DNA from: Ascidiimonas sp046199005
Lineage (GTDB): Bacteria > Bacteroidota > Bacteroidia > Flavobacteriales > Flavobacteriaceae
DNA: 64,000 bases
Reading direction: 5' to 3'
Assembly: GCA_046199005.1 (NCBI GenBank)
Contig: CP176050.1
Location: 3,844,001 to 3,908,000 of the forward strand
A model generated the notes under the pieces. It had not been told where the DNA came from, made no database searches, and worked only from the letters and a program-made list of their open reading frames with translations. Shown piece after piece: positions 8,668 through 18,871 of this stretch; the first letter of the stretch is position 1; each line of letters begins with the position of its first letter. The translations under genes and the position numbers were made by a program.

Positions 8668-11607
8668 ATGGGAACATTACAAAAGTACATCCTATTTTTA
8701 CTGTTTTTTATTCCTTTAGGAATGATGGCACAGACAGTTACGGGTGTAATTACTGAAACGGGAACCGGAGAACCTCTACCCGGTGTCAATGTCGTAGTGA
8801 AGGGGACCTCCGTGGGAACGACTTCCGATTTTGATGGAAATTATACCATTCAGGCCAATATTGGAGACGTTTTGGTCTTTTCTTATATTGGTTTTGAAAC
8901 TAAAGAAGTTAGTGTAAATTCAAATACACTTAACGTATCGATGTCTGAAGACACCGAGTTGCTGGATGAAGTCGTAGTAATTGGTTATGGTACTACTACG
9001 GTTAAAGATGCAACGGGTTCTGTCGAGGCAGTTACCGAGAAGGAATTCAACCAGGGACCTATCGTTTCTGCAGAAAACCTGATTCAGGGTAAAGTAGCCG
9101 GTGTTACGATTTCTACCAGTGGTGGATCTCCCGGATCTACATCTACAGTAAGAATTCGTGGATTATCATCTATCTCGGGAAATACAGATCCGCTCTACGT
9201 TATCGACGGAGTGATCTTATCTAAAACAGGATTAGCAGGTGATAGAAACCCGCTTAACCTTATCAATCCAAATGATATTGAATCCATCTCCGTACTTAAG
9301 GATGCTTCTGCGACTGCAATATATGGTTCCAGAGGTTCTGCCGGGGTGATCATTATTCAAACAAAAAAAGGGAAAGCAGGAGGATTTAAATTTAATTACA
9401 ATCATTCTACCTTTCTAAGTGAAGTACCTGATCAAATTGATGCATTATCAGCAGATCAATTCAGAGAAGTCATTCGTACACAAACCGACAGAGAAGATCT
9501 TTTAGGAGAGGAAAACACGAATTGGCAAGATGAGATTTTCAGAACTGCCGTAGGTACCAATCACAATTTAAGTACTTCTGGTCTGATCGCTGGAGCACCT
9601 TTCAGAGCATCAATTGGTTATTCTGATCTTGAAGGTATTATCATCACAGATAATTTAAAACGTACAAATGCTTCTTTGGGATATTCTCCTAAATTTCTAG
9701 ATGATCATTTAAGTGTTGATTTAAATGCTAAAGGAAGTTATATTGAAAGCAGGTCTGCAGATGCCGGCCAGATAGGAGCTGCTGTTAGTATGGACCCAAC
9801 CAAACCTGTAAGGTCAAACGATCCTGTTTTTGATAGGTGGGGTGGTTACTATTTCTGGCTTAATAACGCTCAGGACGCCTGGTTGCCAAACGTAACACAA
9901 AACCCGGTTGCAGCCCTTGAATTAAAAGATAACTCTTCTATTGTACGACGGTTTATAGGTAACGCACAACTGGATTATAAATTTCATTTTCTACCAGAAT
10001 TGAGAGCCAACTTAAATGTAGCACTTGACTATGCCGAAGGAGATCGAACTGAAGTCACTTCAGACCAGTTTAGCAGTCTAAACCAGCCTGGCTTTTTCCA
10101 GGAGAATGAAATAAAGCAGAACAGACAGTTAGATTTCTATTTGCAGTACACCAAAGAATACGAAACCGGATTCTTGCGGAAATTCGATATTCAAGGTGCT
10201 TATTCTTATCAAAATTTCAAAAACTTATTTAATAGCCGTGAACTTAACAATAATTCAGGCAATGTAGAAGAAAAACCTTTCTTTAGCAATACTGAAAATA
10301 TTCAGTCTTTCTTTGGTCGTGCGAATGTGAACCTTTTGGATAAATATCTGTTTACCTTCACTTTCCGACGTGATGGTTCTTCCAGATGGACAGAAGAAAA
10401 CAGATGGGGTAATTTTCCATCAGCAGCTTTTGCCTGGCAGATGAAAGAAGAAAGCTTTTTTAAGAACTTTAAAGACCTGTCACAACTTAAACTTCGATTG
10501 AGTTATGGTGTTACCGGTAATCAGGATCTTGGCGTAAACGCTATTTATCCGTCCATACCGGTTTATGCAACCTCAGATAACGAAGCAAGATATGTTTTTG
10601 CAGACGGTACTTTCTTTATTATAAGACCTAATGCTTTTAACCCCGCTTTGAAATGGGAAGAGACAACTTCGATTAATGCAGGTCTTGATTTTGGTTTCTT
10701 TAATAACCGAATTTCTGGTAGTGTAGATATTTACCAACGAGAAATTAAAGACTTACTCAACAGAACGGCATTCCCTGCAGGAACCAACACCATTAATATA
10801 TTTGATGCGAACGTGGGTGACATGGAAACAAAAGGTGTAGAGGTAAGTTTAAATGCCATTGTAGTAGATACAGAAGACTTTGGCTTTGACTTCAATTTCA
10901 ACTACTTCTATCAGGACATCGAAATGACGAAACTGGTAGCTTCTGAAGATCCTAATTTTGTAGATAATGCCGGTAGAGGAAATATTGGTGTAATAGGTGT
11001 AGACTCTCAGGTATTAAAGGTTGGAGAAACTCCCTTTAGTTATTTTGTCTACAAGCAAGTATATGATACGAACGGGAAGCCCATTCAAGGTGCTTTTGTC
11101 GATCTTAATGGTGACAATAGAATAACTGAAGCCGACAGGTATGTGGCAGAATCTCCTTTTGCAGATGTGCTACTTGCATTCAACCCAAACCTTCGTTATA
11201 AGAAATTTGATCTTAGAATGAACTGGAGAGCAAGTATAGGCAATCATGCATTTAATGCGATAGATTCCAGACTTGGACATTTACAAGCCTTCGAAGGAGT
11301 TAACGGAGCTATCCAAAACGGGGTTGAAAACTACCTAACTACCGGATTTACAAATCAATCCGATGAAAGTTTTTTGTCTGATTATTATGTTCAAGACGCA
11401 TCTTTTATTAAATTAGATAACATAACTTTAGGGTATACTATTAATGATACCTTTTTTAATAAAGACACAACAATTCGCTTATACGGATCGCTTCAAAACG
11501 TACTTATAATTTCAGATTATGACGGTTTGGATCCTGAAGTAGGTGTAGATAATAATTTTTATCCAAGACCACGAACACTGGTATTAGGTTTAGATGTTCA
11601 ATTTTAA
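8668..11607 (+). CDS. susC: SusC-like TonB-dependent outer-membrane maltodextrin transporter
   Basis: A 979-aa SusC/RagA-family receptor that imports oligosaccharides through the outer membrane using TonB energy. The signal peptide ends at MMAQ (about residue 22). The CarboxypepD_reg-like domain follows (GVITETGTGEPLPGVNV; SDFDGNY), then the SusC signature and plug (DEVVVIGYGTTTVKDATG; VRIRGLSSISG; LKDASATAIYGSRGSAGV). The 22-strand barrel ends in LGLDVQF with the usual terminal F. There is no N-terminal STN domain. The SusD gene starts 10 bp downstream. Starch-locus context and the two upstream LacI-type operators support the substrate. Confidence 0.95.
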   Translation: MGTLQKYILFLLFFIPLGMMAQTVTGVITETGTGEPLPGVNVVVKGTSVGTTSDFDGNYTIQANIGDVLVFSYIGFETKEVSVNSNTLNVSMSEDTELLDEVVVIGYGTTTVKDATGSVEAVTEKEFNQGPIVSAENLIQGKVAGVTISTSGGSPGSTSTVRIRGLSSISGNTDPLYVIDGVILSKTGLAGDRNPLNLINPNDIESISVLKDASATAIYGSRGSAGVIIIQTKKGKAGGFKFNYNHSTFLSEVPDQIDALSADQFREVIRTQTDREDLLGEENTNWQDEIFRTAVGTNHNLSTSGLIAGAPFRASIGYSDLEGIIITDNLKRTNASLGYSPKFLDDHLSVDLNAKGSYIESRSADAGQIGAAVSMDPTKPVRSNDPVFDRWGGYYFWLNNAQDAWLPNVTQNPVAALELKDNSSIVRRFIGNAQLDYKFHFLPELRANLNVALDYAEGDRTEVTSDQFSSLNQPGFFQENEIKQNRQLDFYLQYTKEYETGFLRKFDIQGAYSYQNFKNLFNSRELNNNSGNVEEKPFFSNTENIQSFFGRANVNLLDKYLFTFTFRRDGSSRWTEENRWGNFPSAAFAWQMKEESFFKNFKDLSQLKLRLSYGVTGNQDLGVNAIYPSIPVYATSDNEARYVFADGTFFIIRPNAFNPALKWEETTSINAGLDFGFFNNRISGSVDIYQREIKDLLNRTAFPAGTNTINIFDANVGDMETKGVEVSLNAIVVDTEDFGFDFNFNYFYQDIEMTKLVASEDPNFVDNAGRGNIGVIGVDSQVLKVGETPFSYFVYKQVYDTNGKPIQGAFVDLNGDNRITEADRYVAESPFADVLLAFNPNLRYKKFDLRMNWRASIGNHAFNAIDSRLGHLQAFEGVNGAIQNGVENYLTTGFTNQSDESFLSDYYVQDASFIKLDNITLGYTINDTFFNKDTTIRLYGSLQNVLIISDYDGLDPEVGVDNNFYPRPRTLVLGLDVQF

Positions 11608-11617
11608 AACATAAGCA

Positions 11618-13216
11618 ATGAAAAGGATTTTTAGTTTAATTTGTTTGATGATACTCATGACAGGAGTTTCCTCTTGTCTAAATGAGTTAGATCAGTCGCC
11701 CGATGATAGTCGAAATACACGGGATGCTGCCTTTGCAGAAGATGCTTTCGGCACCTATCAGGGATTGATCGCAAAGATCTACGCTTCCCTCATTCTTACC
11801 GGGCAGGAAGGACCTGCAGGTCAGGGTGATATCGTAGCTAATGATGAAGGATTTACATCTTACATCAGGCAGTACTGGCAAGTACAGGAATTATCGACCG
11901 ATGAAGCTATCAATGCCTGGGGAGATCCCGGTGTTGATGATATCAATTTTAATAGTTGGGGAGCGGGTAACAGTGTGGTATTTTATATGTACTACCGAAT
12001 TTATTTCACGGTTAGTTTGACCAATGAGTTCATTCGTGAATCTACCGATGAAAAACTCGCAAGCCGTAACTTAAGCGATACCGAAAGAGCCGAGGTAATT
12101 CGTTACCGTGATGAAGCTCGTTTCTTAAGAGCACTGGCTTACTATCATGCTGTTGATCTTTTTGGGAACGTTGGATTTGTAGATGATAACAGTCCGGTTG
12201 GTTTTCATCTTCCCCCTCGAATTGAAAGAGCAGATCTGTTCAATTATGTTGAAAGTGAATTGTTAGAGCTGGAAGGTTCAATGAGAGCACCAAAAAGTGT
12301 GTACGGTAGAGCCGACCAAGGAGCAGCTTGGATGTTACTGGCGAAGTTATATCTGAATGCAGAAGTATATACAGGACAAAACAGATATACCGACTGTCTC
12401 ACCTATGTAAACAAAGTAATTAATGAAGGTGGTTATTCGCTGGCATCAGATTACAGCAATCTTTTTAAAGCTGATAATAATACCTTGAATGAGATTATTT
12501 TCCCCATTGTATCAGATCCTCTTACCTCACAATCATTTGGTGGAACTACCTATCTTGTTAATGCACAAATAGGCGGTACCATGACCAATAGTGATTTTGG
12601 AGTACCCGGAGGCGGATGGGGTGGAAATCGCTCTACATTAGCTTTGTACAATACCTTCGACGATCCATCCGGTGAAACAGATTCGCGTGCAATGTTCTGG
12701 ACAGATGGTCAGACGCTGGAGATATCGAATCCAAGACAATTTACGCAAGGAGTCGGAATCACTAAATGGAAGAATATTACGTCGGGAGGAGAAAGCAGTT
12801 CAAATGAGGGAGGAACCTTCGTAGATACAGACTTCCCTATGTTTCGGTTAGGCGATGCTTACCTGATGTATGCAGAAGCAGTATTAAGAGGAGGTAATGG
12901 TGGAGACCTTGGTCAGGCCGCTACTTTTATAAACATGCTGCGCACCCGTGCTTATGGAGATGCATCCGGAAATATTTCTCAAGGTGATATCAACGAAGAT
13001 TTTATTATTGATGAGCGGGCAAGAGAATTGTACTGGGAAGCACACAGAAGACAAGATCTTATTCGTTTCAATCGTTATTCCGGGAATGCGTACAGCTGGC
13101 CATATAAAGCCGGTACAAGAAATGGAGCAGCATTTGACGAAAACTTCGAATTGTTCCCATTACCACCAGAAGAGCTTGCAGCCAATCCCAATCTTAAACA
13201 AAACACAGGATACTAA
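11618..13216 (+). CDS. susD: SusD-like starch-binding outer-membrane lipoprotein
   Basis: A 532-aa SusD/RagB-family lipoprotein that forms the lid of the neighbouring SusC barrel and binds glycan. The lipobox VSSC places the lipidated cysteine at residue 20 and is followed by LNELDQSP. TPR-like helices include RYRDEARFLRALAYYHAVDLFG near residue 165, and the C-terminal block has IDERARELYWEAHRRQDLIRFNR and FPLPPEELAANPNLKQN. These are diagnostic of the family. It is translationally close to SusC (10 bp) and SusE (32 bp). Confidence 0.95.
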   Translation: MKRIFSLICLMILMTGVSSCLNELDQSPDDSRNTRDAAFAEDAFGTYQGLIAKIYASLILTGQEGPAGQGDIVANDEGFTSYIRQYWQVQELSTDEAINAWGDPGVDDINFNSWGAGNSVVFYMYYRIYFTVSLTNEFIRESTDEKLASRNLSDTERAEVIRYRDEARFLRALAYYHAVDLFGNVGFVDDNSPVGFHLPPRIERADLFNYVESELLELEGSMRAPKSVYGRADQGAAWMLLAKLYLNAEVYTGQNRYTDCLTYVNKVINEGGYSLASDYSNLFKADNNTLNEIIFPIVSDPLTSQSFGGTTYLVNAQIGGTMTNSDFGVPGGGWGGNRSTLALYNTFDDPSGETDSRAMFWTDGQTLEISNPRQFTQGVGITKWKNITSGGESSSNEGGTFVDTDFPMFRLGDAYLMYAEAVLRGGNGGDLGQAATFINMLRTRAYGDASGNISQGDINEDFIIDERARELYWEAHRRQDLIRFNRYSGNAYSWPYKAGTRNGAAFDENFELFPLPPEELAANPNLKQNTGY

Positions 13217-13248
13217 TCAAAACATTTTTTTTTCTAAACTATATAACA

Positions 13249-14412
13249 ATGAAAAAATTAACCATTATACTTTTAGCATTCATCGCAATTGGAGCATTTA
13301 ATGCCTGCTCTGATGATGACGCGCTCGATTTTGTAGCACAACCCGATCCGGAAGGAATTCAATTTATTAATTCAATTTCTTCACAGTATATCATTACTCA
13401 GGCAACCGCAGCGAATCTTGCGGAAAGATTTGTGTGGAATCCTTTAAATTTGGATGCCCCCACCAATATCACCTATGCATTGCAAGGGTCAATTACCGCA
13501 GACTTTGCAGAAATTACAGAATTTGGTACTACCCAGACGACAGAGATTGGGATTACTATAGGCCAGTTGCTCACTTTAGCGGAAGTTGCAGGTCTTGATG
13601 ATGATCCTAAAACGGTTGATCCTGTAACCGAAGGGCCTAACAATGCCGGAACTCTTTATTTCAGAATCAGAGGATATGCAGGTACAGGTGAAGCCAATGC
13701 TGTTGAACAATTTTCGGAAGTACTTGCGCTTAATGTAATTCTTCCTGAGCAAATGGAAGAAGAAGAGCCTATGCCAGCAATGCTTGCGGTACCCGGAGAT
13801 CACCAGGGATGGAACCCGAGTCCGGAGGCAGTTGCTTACGTTCCTTTCCTTGCGGCGTCTACTCCTGAAGGGACAGATTTCGAAGGATTTGTTGAATTAA
13901 ATAACGAATTTAAATTTGTAGGACCAGATGATTCAGGAGTGTTTCAATGGGGTAATATTGACTGGGGAGATGCTTCCGGTGAAAACGGAAGTTATACTCA
14001 GGTACTCACTGCCGATGGAGAAGGCAACTGCGGTACTGCTAATGCAGAAGGCCCTGGATATTACTGGGTAAAAGCAGATACTGAGGCCCTTACCTATTCA
14101 CTTACCTTAACCAATTGGGGAGTGATCGGAAATGCAACCCCAACTGGTTGGGATTCTGACACCGACATGGTATATGATAGTTCTACAAGAACCTGGTCTA
14201 TTACCCTTGACCTGGTTGCACAGCAAGCACCTGATAACGGATTAAAATTCCGTGCTAATGATGCCTGGGATATAAATCTTGGCGATAATGATGCAGACAG
14301 TTCGCTAGAATTAAATGGCACGAATATATCGGTTCCTGAAGACGGTAACTATACGATAGTTCTAGACCTAAGTAATCCTAGAGCATATACATATTCGCTT
14401 ACAAAAAATTAA
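13249..14412 (+). CDS. susE: SusE/SusF-like starch-binding lipoprotein
   Basis: A 387-aa surface lipoprotein with the cysteine at residue 20 (FNAC) followed by SDDDALDF, an acidic stretch typical of surface-exported flavobacterial lipoproteins. Residues about 25-165 match the SusE N-terminal Ig domain. Two C-terminal starch-binding modules follow (about 175-285 and 290-387). The first has GDHQGWNPS, FKFVGPDD and GYYWVKADTEALTYSL. The second has GNATPTGWDSDTDM, LKFRANDAWDINLGDN and YTIVLDLSNPRAYTYSL. It has no enzymatic motifs. A terminator-like hairpin follows, separating it from the amylase gene. Confidence 0.9.
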   Translation: MKKLTIILLAFIAIGAFNACSDDDALDFVAQPDPEGIQFINSISSQYIITQATAANLAERFVWNPLNLDAPTNITYALQGSITADFAEITEFGTTQTTEIGITIGQLLTLAEVAGLDDDPKTVDPVTEGPNNAGTLYFRIRGYAGTGEANAVEQFSEVLALNVILPEQMEEEEPMPAMLAVPGDHQGWNPSPEAVAYVPFLAASTPEGTDFEGFVELNNEFKFVGPDDSGVFQWGNIDWGDASGENGSYTQVLTADGEGNCGTANAEGPGYYWVKADTEALTYSLTLTNWGVIGNATPTGWDSDTDMVYDSSTRTWSITLDLVAQQAPDNGLKFRANDAWDINLGDNDADSSLELNGTNISVPEDGNYTIVLDLSNPRAYTYSLTKN

Positions 14413-14423
14413 CCCAACCTAAC

Positions 14424-14456
14424 AAAAAAAGGCTGTCGAGATGACGGCCTTTTTTT
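14424..14456. terminator. Hairpin terminator/attenuator between susE and the amylase gene
   Basis: GGCTGTC (14431-14437) pairs with GACGGCC (14443-14449), one G-T wobble, loop GAGAT, flanked by A7 and T7 tracts. It can act in both directions. It lies only 16 bp before the ATG of the next same-strand gene, so it may lower expression of the amylase rather than end the operon. Confidence 0.8.
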
Positions 14457-14472
14457 GCTAAAAAATCAAGTT

Positions 14473-17400
14473 ATGCGAAATTTTTTACTTTTCTTTCTAT
14501 TTGCCTGTTCAATGGGTTTTGCTCAGGTACAGAATGTTACATTTACCATAGACCCCCCTACATTTAACGAAGATGAGGAGATCACCATCACCGTTTCAAA
14601 TGTAGACCCAACGCTTTGGAACGCGGGTCAACCAGACAATATCTATTTATGGGCATGGTATTTTGACAGCAATGGTGATTTTGGCGATAATTCTCCAACA
14701 AATGGAGAATGGACCAACTCTGATGATGTTCAGCAACTTACTAATAATGGGGATGGAACTTATAGCTATACCCTTACACCTACCACCTTTTACGGGGCTA
14801 CTGGTATGTCAAGACTTGGTATGCTTGTAAAGGCGAAGAACGGTGATGGCGATAAAAAATCTCAGGATTTTCTGGTCGATGTGGGTCGTTTTCAAGCCAA
14901 CCTTACAAGTCCTTCCTCTTCTCCACTGGTTATCGCTTCCGGAGAAACTTTCAATGTTGCGGCTACTGCTTCTGAAGCATCAGATTTTGTTCTCAGAGGA
15001 AATGGCGTGCAGGTAAATGCTACCTCCACTCCAGCCACAAATTACAGTTTTGATTATTCGGTAACCGAAAATACTTCATTTGAATTGGATGTCACCAATA
15101 ATGGTGAAACGATTACACTTACTTTTGAAGTAACCGTAATCCCTACGGTTGTTGAAGAAGCACTTCCTGCAGGACTTCTGGACGGATTAAATCCTAGTAC
15201 CACTGCAGATGATACGGCTACTTTTGTTTTATATGCGCCGGGCAAGGAGTTTGTATATCTTATCGGAGATTTTAACAACTGGGAAACAAACAGTGCTTAT
15301 CTTATGAAAAAGGATCCTGCAACCGACCGTTTCTGGTTGGAAGTTTCAGGATTTACACCCAGATTCAATCACACTTACCAATACCTCGTAGACGGGACAC
15401 TTAATGTTGCAGATCCTTACTCCACTCTTATACTTGATGAGTTTAATGATCAATTCATCAACAGTACCACCTATCCTGACCTACCTGCTTATCCGGAAGG
15501 AAAAACAGACGGTGCGGTTACACTCATGCGTCTGGGAGATGATCCATACAACTGGCAGGTAACAGATTTCACTGCACCTGATAGAGAAGATCTGGTTGTC
15601 TACGAATTACTCATAAGAGATTTTGACGAATTACACAGCTTCGATGCTGTAAAAGCAAGACTAGATTACCTCGAAACGCTTGGGATCAATGCTATTGAAT
15701 TTATGCCATTAAATGAGTTCGATGGGAATGAAAGCTGGGGTTACAACCCATCTTTTCACATGGCACTTGATAAATATTACGGTACCAAAGACGCCTTTAA
15801 ATCTCTTGTGGATGAATGCCACAGACGCGGAATTGCTGTGTTTGTAGACGTTGTTTACAACCATGCGTCTGGTCAGCATCCCTATTTCAGAATGTGGAAT
15901 ACCTCTAACGGTGGGTTTGAAGGACAGGCATCAGCCGAGAATCCATTTTTTAACCCTACCGCAACGCATTCCTACAGTGTTTTCAACGATTTTGATCATT
16001 CTTCTGAGGCAACAAGAGACTACGTTGAGCGAACTGCAAAGTATTGGATAAATGAATACAAGGTAGATGGTTTCCGATGGGACCTCACTAAAGGATTTAC
16101 CCAAAACTGCACGGGTTCCGATCAGGAAACCTGCACCAATAGCTACAATGCAGACCGTGTAGAAGTGCTAAAATTATATGCTGATTATCAGTGGGAAGTG
16201 GATCCCGATTTTTATATCATTTTTGAACATTTAGGATTTGGCGGATCTGCTCAGGAAGAAGATGAATGGGTATCCTATAGGCTAGACGAAGGAAAAGGAA
16301 TCATGTTTTGGAATAAACTAACGCCTCCCTACAACGAAGCCACCATGGGATATCATGAAAATGGTAAATCAAACTTTTCGGCAGTATCCTACAAAGTAAA
16401 AGGATGGACTACCCCCGCCAATGTATCTTATATGGAGAGTCATGATGAGGAAAGATTGATGTTTAAGAATCTTGAGTTTGGCAATCAGGACGGAAGCTAT
16501 TCTGTGAAGGATCTGGCTACTGCATTGTCAAGAATTGAAACTGCCGGCGCTTTCTTCTTTACAGTGCCCGGACCTAAAATGATCTGGCAGTTTGGAGAAT
16601 TAGGCTATGAAGTATCGATTGACTTTAATGGGCGTACCGGTAATAAACCTATACGATGGGAATACTTTGATGAACCCGATAGAAAAGCAATTTACGATAC
16701 ATGGGCAGACCTTATTAATTTAAAACTTAATGAGCCCATATTTCAAACTGAAGACTTTACCCTGGATCTGGGTAACTCAAACGGACTTAAAAAAATACAT
16801 CTGGCTCTGGAAACCGCCGCTGATGATGAAATTAAATATGTAACGATCATTGGTAATTTTGGGGTAATTCCTCAAAATATCAATCCTGAATTTCAGGAAA
16901 CGGGTGTTTGGTATGAGTTTTTGAATGATAATCTAAAACTTATTGTTACCGATGCGAATGAAACAATTCGACTGCTTCCGGGAGAATTCAGAATTTTTGG
17001 AAATAATCCTACGGCTTTATTCCCTAATAACAATCCGCCAGATCAGGATAACGATGGTGTCCTGGATGCAAATGACGTTTGTCCTGATACTCCTTTTGGA
17101 ACCACTGTAGGGGTAGATGGCTGCGAAGTTTTTACGCTACCTAGCAACAATTTTGCCGTAAAATCAGAATCTGAAACCTGTAGAAACAGTAATAACGGAA
17201 GTATTGAGATCACTGCTCAGCAAAACCTTAATTACACTGCCACACTAAATAGTGCCTCTACTAATGAATCTGTAAATTTTACCGAAAATGCTGTCTTCTC
17301 AGATTTGCAAGCCGGAGATTATGCGGTATGCATTACAGTAGAGGGTCAAGACGATTATGAAATTTGTTTTGATCTTACAATTACTGAACCTGAAGATCTT

Positions 17401-17853
17401 TCTGTTTTTTCCAGAGTAAACAGTGAAGCTAAAAATGTTACGTTAACGCTTGAAGGGAGTGATGTGTACTACATAGAGCTAAACGATGAGGTTTATGAGA
17501 CTACACAAAGTGAAATCACTTTAAATCTTTCGGCCGAAATAAATCGTCTTAAAGTAAAAACTGCGAAGGATTGCCAAGGCATTTATGAAGAAACCATTCG
17601 TTTGAGCAATCAGATACTGCTACATCCTAATCCTTCACAAGGAGGGATGGTCACTCTTGACTTGGGTATCACCGATACAAAGCCTGCTACGATTCGTATC
17701 TTCAATATCTCCGGACAGGAAGTCATGAGACTTTTTAGATCATTGGAGAACGGACGAATGCTATTCAATACGGATCCGTTACCAGCGGGAGTGTATTTAA
17801 TTAAAGTTGATGCCAATAACAGCTCTGCCAACCTTAAATTTATCAAGCAATGA
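14473..17853 (+). CDS. Multidomain GH13 alpha-amylase secreted by T9SS
   Basis: A 1126-aa extracellular amylase. The ATG at 14473 gives a clean signal peptide ending GFAQ; an in-frame TTG at 14455 lies inside the terminator T-tract. Two Ig-like N-terminal domains (about 20-225) come first, then a CBM48 domain (about 240-330; FVYLIGDFNNW). The GH13 barrel has VFVDVVYNH, nucleophile D537 in GFRWDLTKG, acid/base E585 in IIFEHLG and D658 in ESHDEERL. After it is a calcium-binding thrombospondin-type-3 motif (DQDNDGVLDANDVCPDTP). The last 80 residues are a T9SS type A sorting domain (LHPNPSQGG; GVYLIKV). It would begin starch breakdown outside the cell for SusCDE. Confidence 0.92.
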   Translation: MRNFLLFFLFACSMGFAQVQNVTFTIDPPTFNEDEEITITVSNVDPTLWNAGQPDNIYLWAWYFDSNGDFGDNSPTNGEWTNSDDVQQLTNNGDGTYSYTLTPTTFYGATGMSRLGMLVKAKNGDGDKKSQDFLVDVGRFQANLTSPSSSPLVIASGETFNVAATASEASDFVLRGNGVQVNATSTPATNYSFDYSVTENTSFELDVTNNGETITLTFEVTVIPTVVEEALPAGLLDGLNPSTTADDTATFVLYAPGKEFVYLIGDFNNWETNSAYLMKKDPATDRFWLEVSGFTPRFNHTYQYLVDGTLNVADPYSTLILDEFNDQFINSTTYPDLPAYPEGKTDGAVTLMRLGDDPYNWQVTDFTAPDREDLVVYELLIRDFDELHSFDAVKARLDYLETLGINAIEFMPLNEFDGNESWGYNPSFHMALDKYYGTKDAFKSLVDECHRRGIAVFVDVVYNHASGQHPYFRMWNTSNGGFEGQASAENPFFNPTATHSYSVFNDFDHSSEATRDYVERTAKYWINEYKVDGFRWDLTKGFTQNCTGSDQETCTNSYNADRVEVLKLYADYQWEVDPDFYIIFEHLGFGGSAQEEDEWVSYRLDEGKGIMFWNKLTPPYNEATMGYHENGKSNFSAVSYKVKGWTTPANVSYMESHDEERLMFKNLEFGNQDGSYSVKDLATALSRIETAGAFFFTVPGPKMIWQFGELGYEVSIDFNGRTGNKPIRWEYFDEPDRKAIYDTWADLINLKLNEPIFQTEDFTLDLGNSNGLKKIHLALETAADDEIKYVTIIGNFGVIPQNINPEFQETGVWYEFLNDNLKLIVTDANETIRLLPGEFRIFGNNPTALFPNNNPPDQDNDGVLDANDVCPDTPFGTTVGVDGCEVFTLPSNNFAVKSESETCRNSNNGSIEITAQQNLNYTATLNSASTNESVNFTENAVFSDLQAGDYAVCITVEGQDDYEICFDLTITEPEDLSVFSRVNSEAKNVTLTLEGSDVYYIELNDEVYETTQSEITLNLSAEINRLKVKTAKDCQGIYEETIRLSNQILLHPNPSQGGMVTLDLGITDTKPATIRIFNISGQEVMRLFRSLENGRMLFNTDPLPAGVYLIKVDANNSSANLKFIKQ

Positions 17854-18554
17854 GAAATACACTAAAATATATCGTTTTTGGAGTATCGTTTTTAGCCATT
17901 ATTTCATGTGGGGGCGGAGGTGATGATCCTGCACCGGAAGAACCAGTTGTTCCGCCAACAAAGGCCACTCTTATATTTCCGGAAAACAATACTGAATGTA
18001 ATGAAGGAACGATAATTTCAGATACCGAAAGTAGTGTCACCTTTAGATGGAATCCTTCCGAAAATACAGATGCTTACACAGTAACTATCAGAAACTTACT
18101 TGAAGGAACGACGCAAAGCGTAAACGCCTCAACCAATCAGCAGGCGATCACTATAAAAAGAGCAACTCCTTATTCGTGGTCGGTAACCTCCCGAAGTAAT
18201 GAAACGAATGAAACCGCAGTGAGCGATGTCTGGAAATTCTACAACGCCGGTGCCTCGATTCAAAATTACGCACCGTTTCCAGCCGAGCTAGTAAGCCCTA
18301 AAATGGGTGCTTCGGTAGATGCAGGTGATGTATTACTGTCATGGACGGGAGAAGACATAGATAATGATATCGTAAATTACGATGTATATTTGGATACCAG
18401 CAATCCGCCACAAAATAAGATCTTTACAGAAAGTACAGCTTCTTCGGTGATTGCTAACACAAATGGTAATACTGTTTATTATTGGTATATCGTATCTAGA
18501 GATTCTGAAAACAACACATCCACTTCAGAAATATTTGAATTTAGAACCAACTAA
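17850..18554 (+). CDS. Lipoprotein with two fibronectin-III-like domains
   Basis: A 234-aa predicted lipoprotein. The start ATG overlaps the amylase stop by 4 bp (ATGA), so the two are translationally coupled. The lipobox IISC is at residues 17-20, followed by GGGGDDPAPEEPVVP, a Gly/Asp run that resembles surface-export signals. Two FN3-like beta-sandwiches follow: residues about 35-130 (VTFRWNPSENTDAYTVTI; PYSWSV) and about 140-234 (VLLSWTGEDIDNDIVNYDVYL; VYYWYIVSRD). No catalytic motif is seen. It is the last gene of the SusCDE-amylase operon and perhaps scaffolds or binds substrate there; function not recognised. Confidence 0.75.
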   Translation: MRNTLKYIVFGVSFLAIISCGGGGDDPAPEEPVVPPTKATLIFPENNTECNEGTIISDTESSVTFRWNPSENTDAYTVTIRNLLEGTTQSVNASTNQQAITIKRATPYSWSVTSRSNETNETAVSDVWKFYNAGASIQNYAPFPAELVSPKMGASVDAGDVLLSWTGEDIDNDIVNYDVYLDTSNPPQNKIFTESTASSVIANTNGNTVYYWYIVSRDSENNTSTSEIFEFRTN

Positions 18555-18580
18555 ACTTTAGATTATTTTCAGATTTAGTG

Positions 18581-18617
18581 AAAACCCGCAGATTAATCTG
18601 CGGGTTTTGTTTTTTTG
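18581..18617 (+). terminator. Strong intrinsic terminator of the first sus operon
   Basis: A perfect 28-bp palindrome at 18581-18608 (AAAACCCGCAGATT and its complement) is followed by a T-rich tract to 18616. It lies 27 bp after the FN3 lipoprotein stop and closes the starch operon. Confidence 0.9.
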
Positions 18618-18636
18618 AACGAAAATTATAGATTTG
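18607..18636 (+). promoter_or_regulatory. Candidate Bacteroidota promoter for the second SusC/D operon
   Basis: TTG at 18607-18609 is followed after 19 bp by TAGATTTG at 18629-18636, matching the -33 TTG / -7 TAnnTTTG pattern. It overlaps the tail of the preceding terminator. Transcription would start near 18643, leaving about 230 nt of leader before the SusC ATG at 18872. The remaining intergenic sequence (to 18871) is AT-rich. It has a single GTTTTCG-type half site at about 18763 but no full LacI palindrome. Confidence 0.5.
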
Positions 18637-18871
18637 CGTGTAAGTCTATGGATGTAAAGGTGTAAAAATCTCATTCAAACGCTTGAAATATGGGAAATCC
18701 TTAATTTTTTTGAATAAATTTTGCTATATTGATTTTTAATAAAAGTTATTAACACTAAATCGTTTTCGTAATTGTTTTACATAGGCGTAGTGTTAAATTA
18801 ACAAAATATTTACCTAGTTTTAATTTTTAAACATTAGTTCGACTAACTATTTAACTTTAAATTTTCACTGT

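Noticed and set aside
18757..18775. Possible LacI operator before the second SusC (ATCGTTTTCG)
   Set aside because: Only one half resembles the GAAAACGTTTTC operator; the other arm is not complementary.
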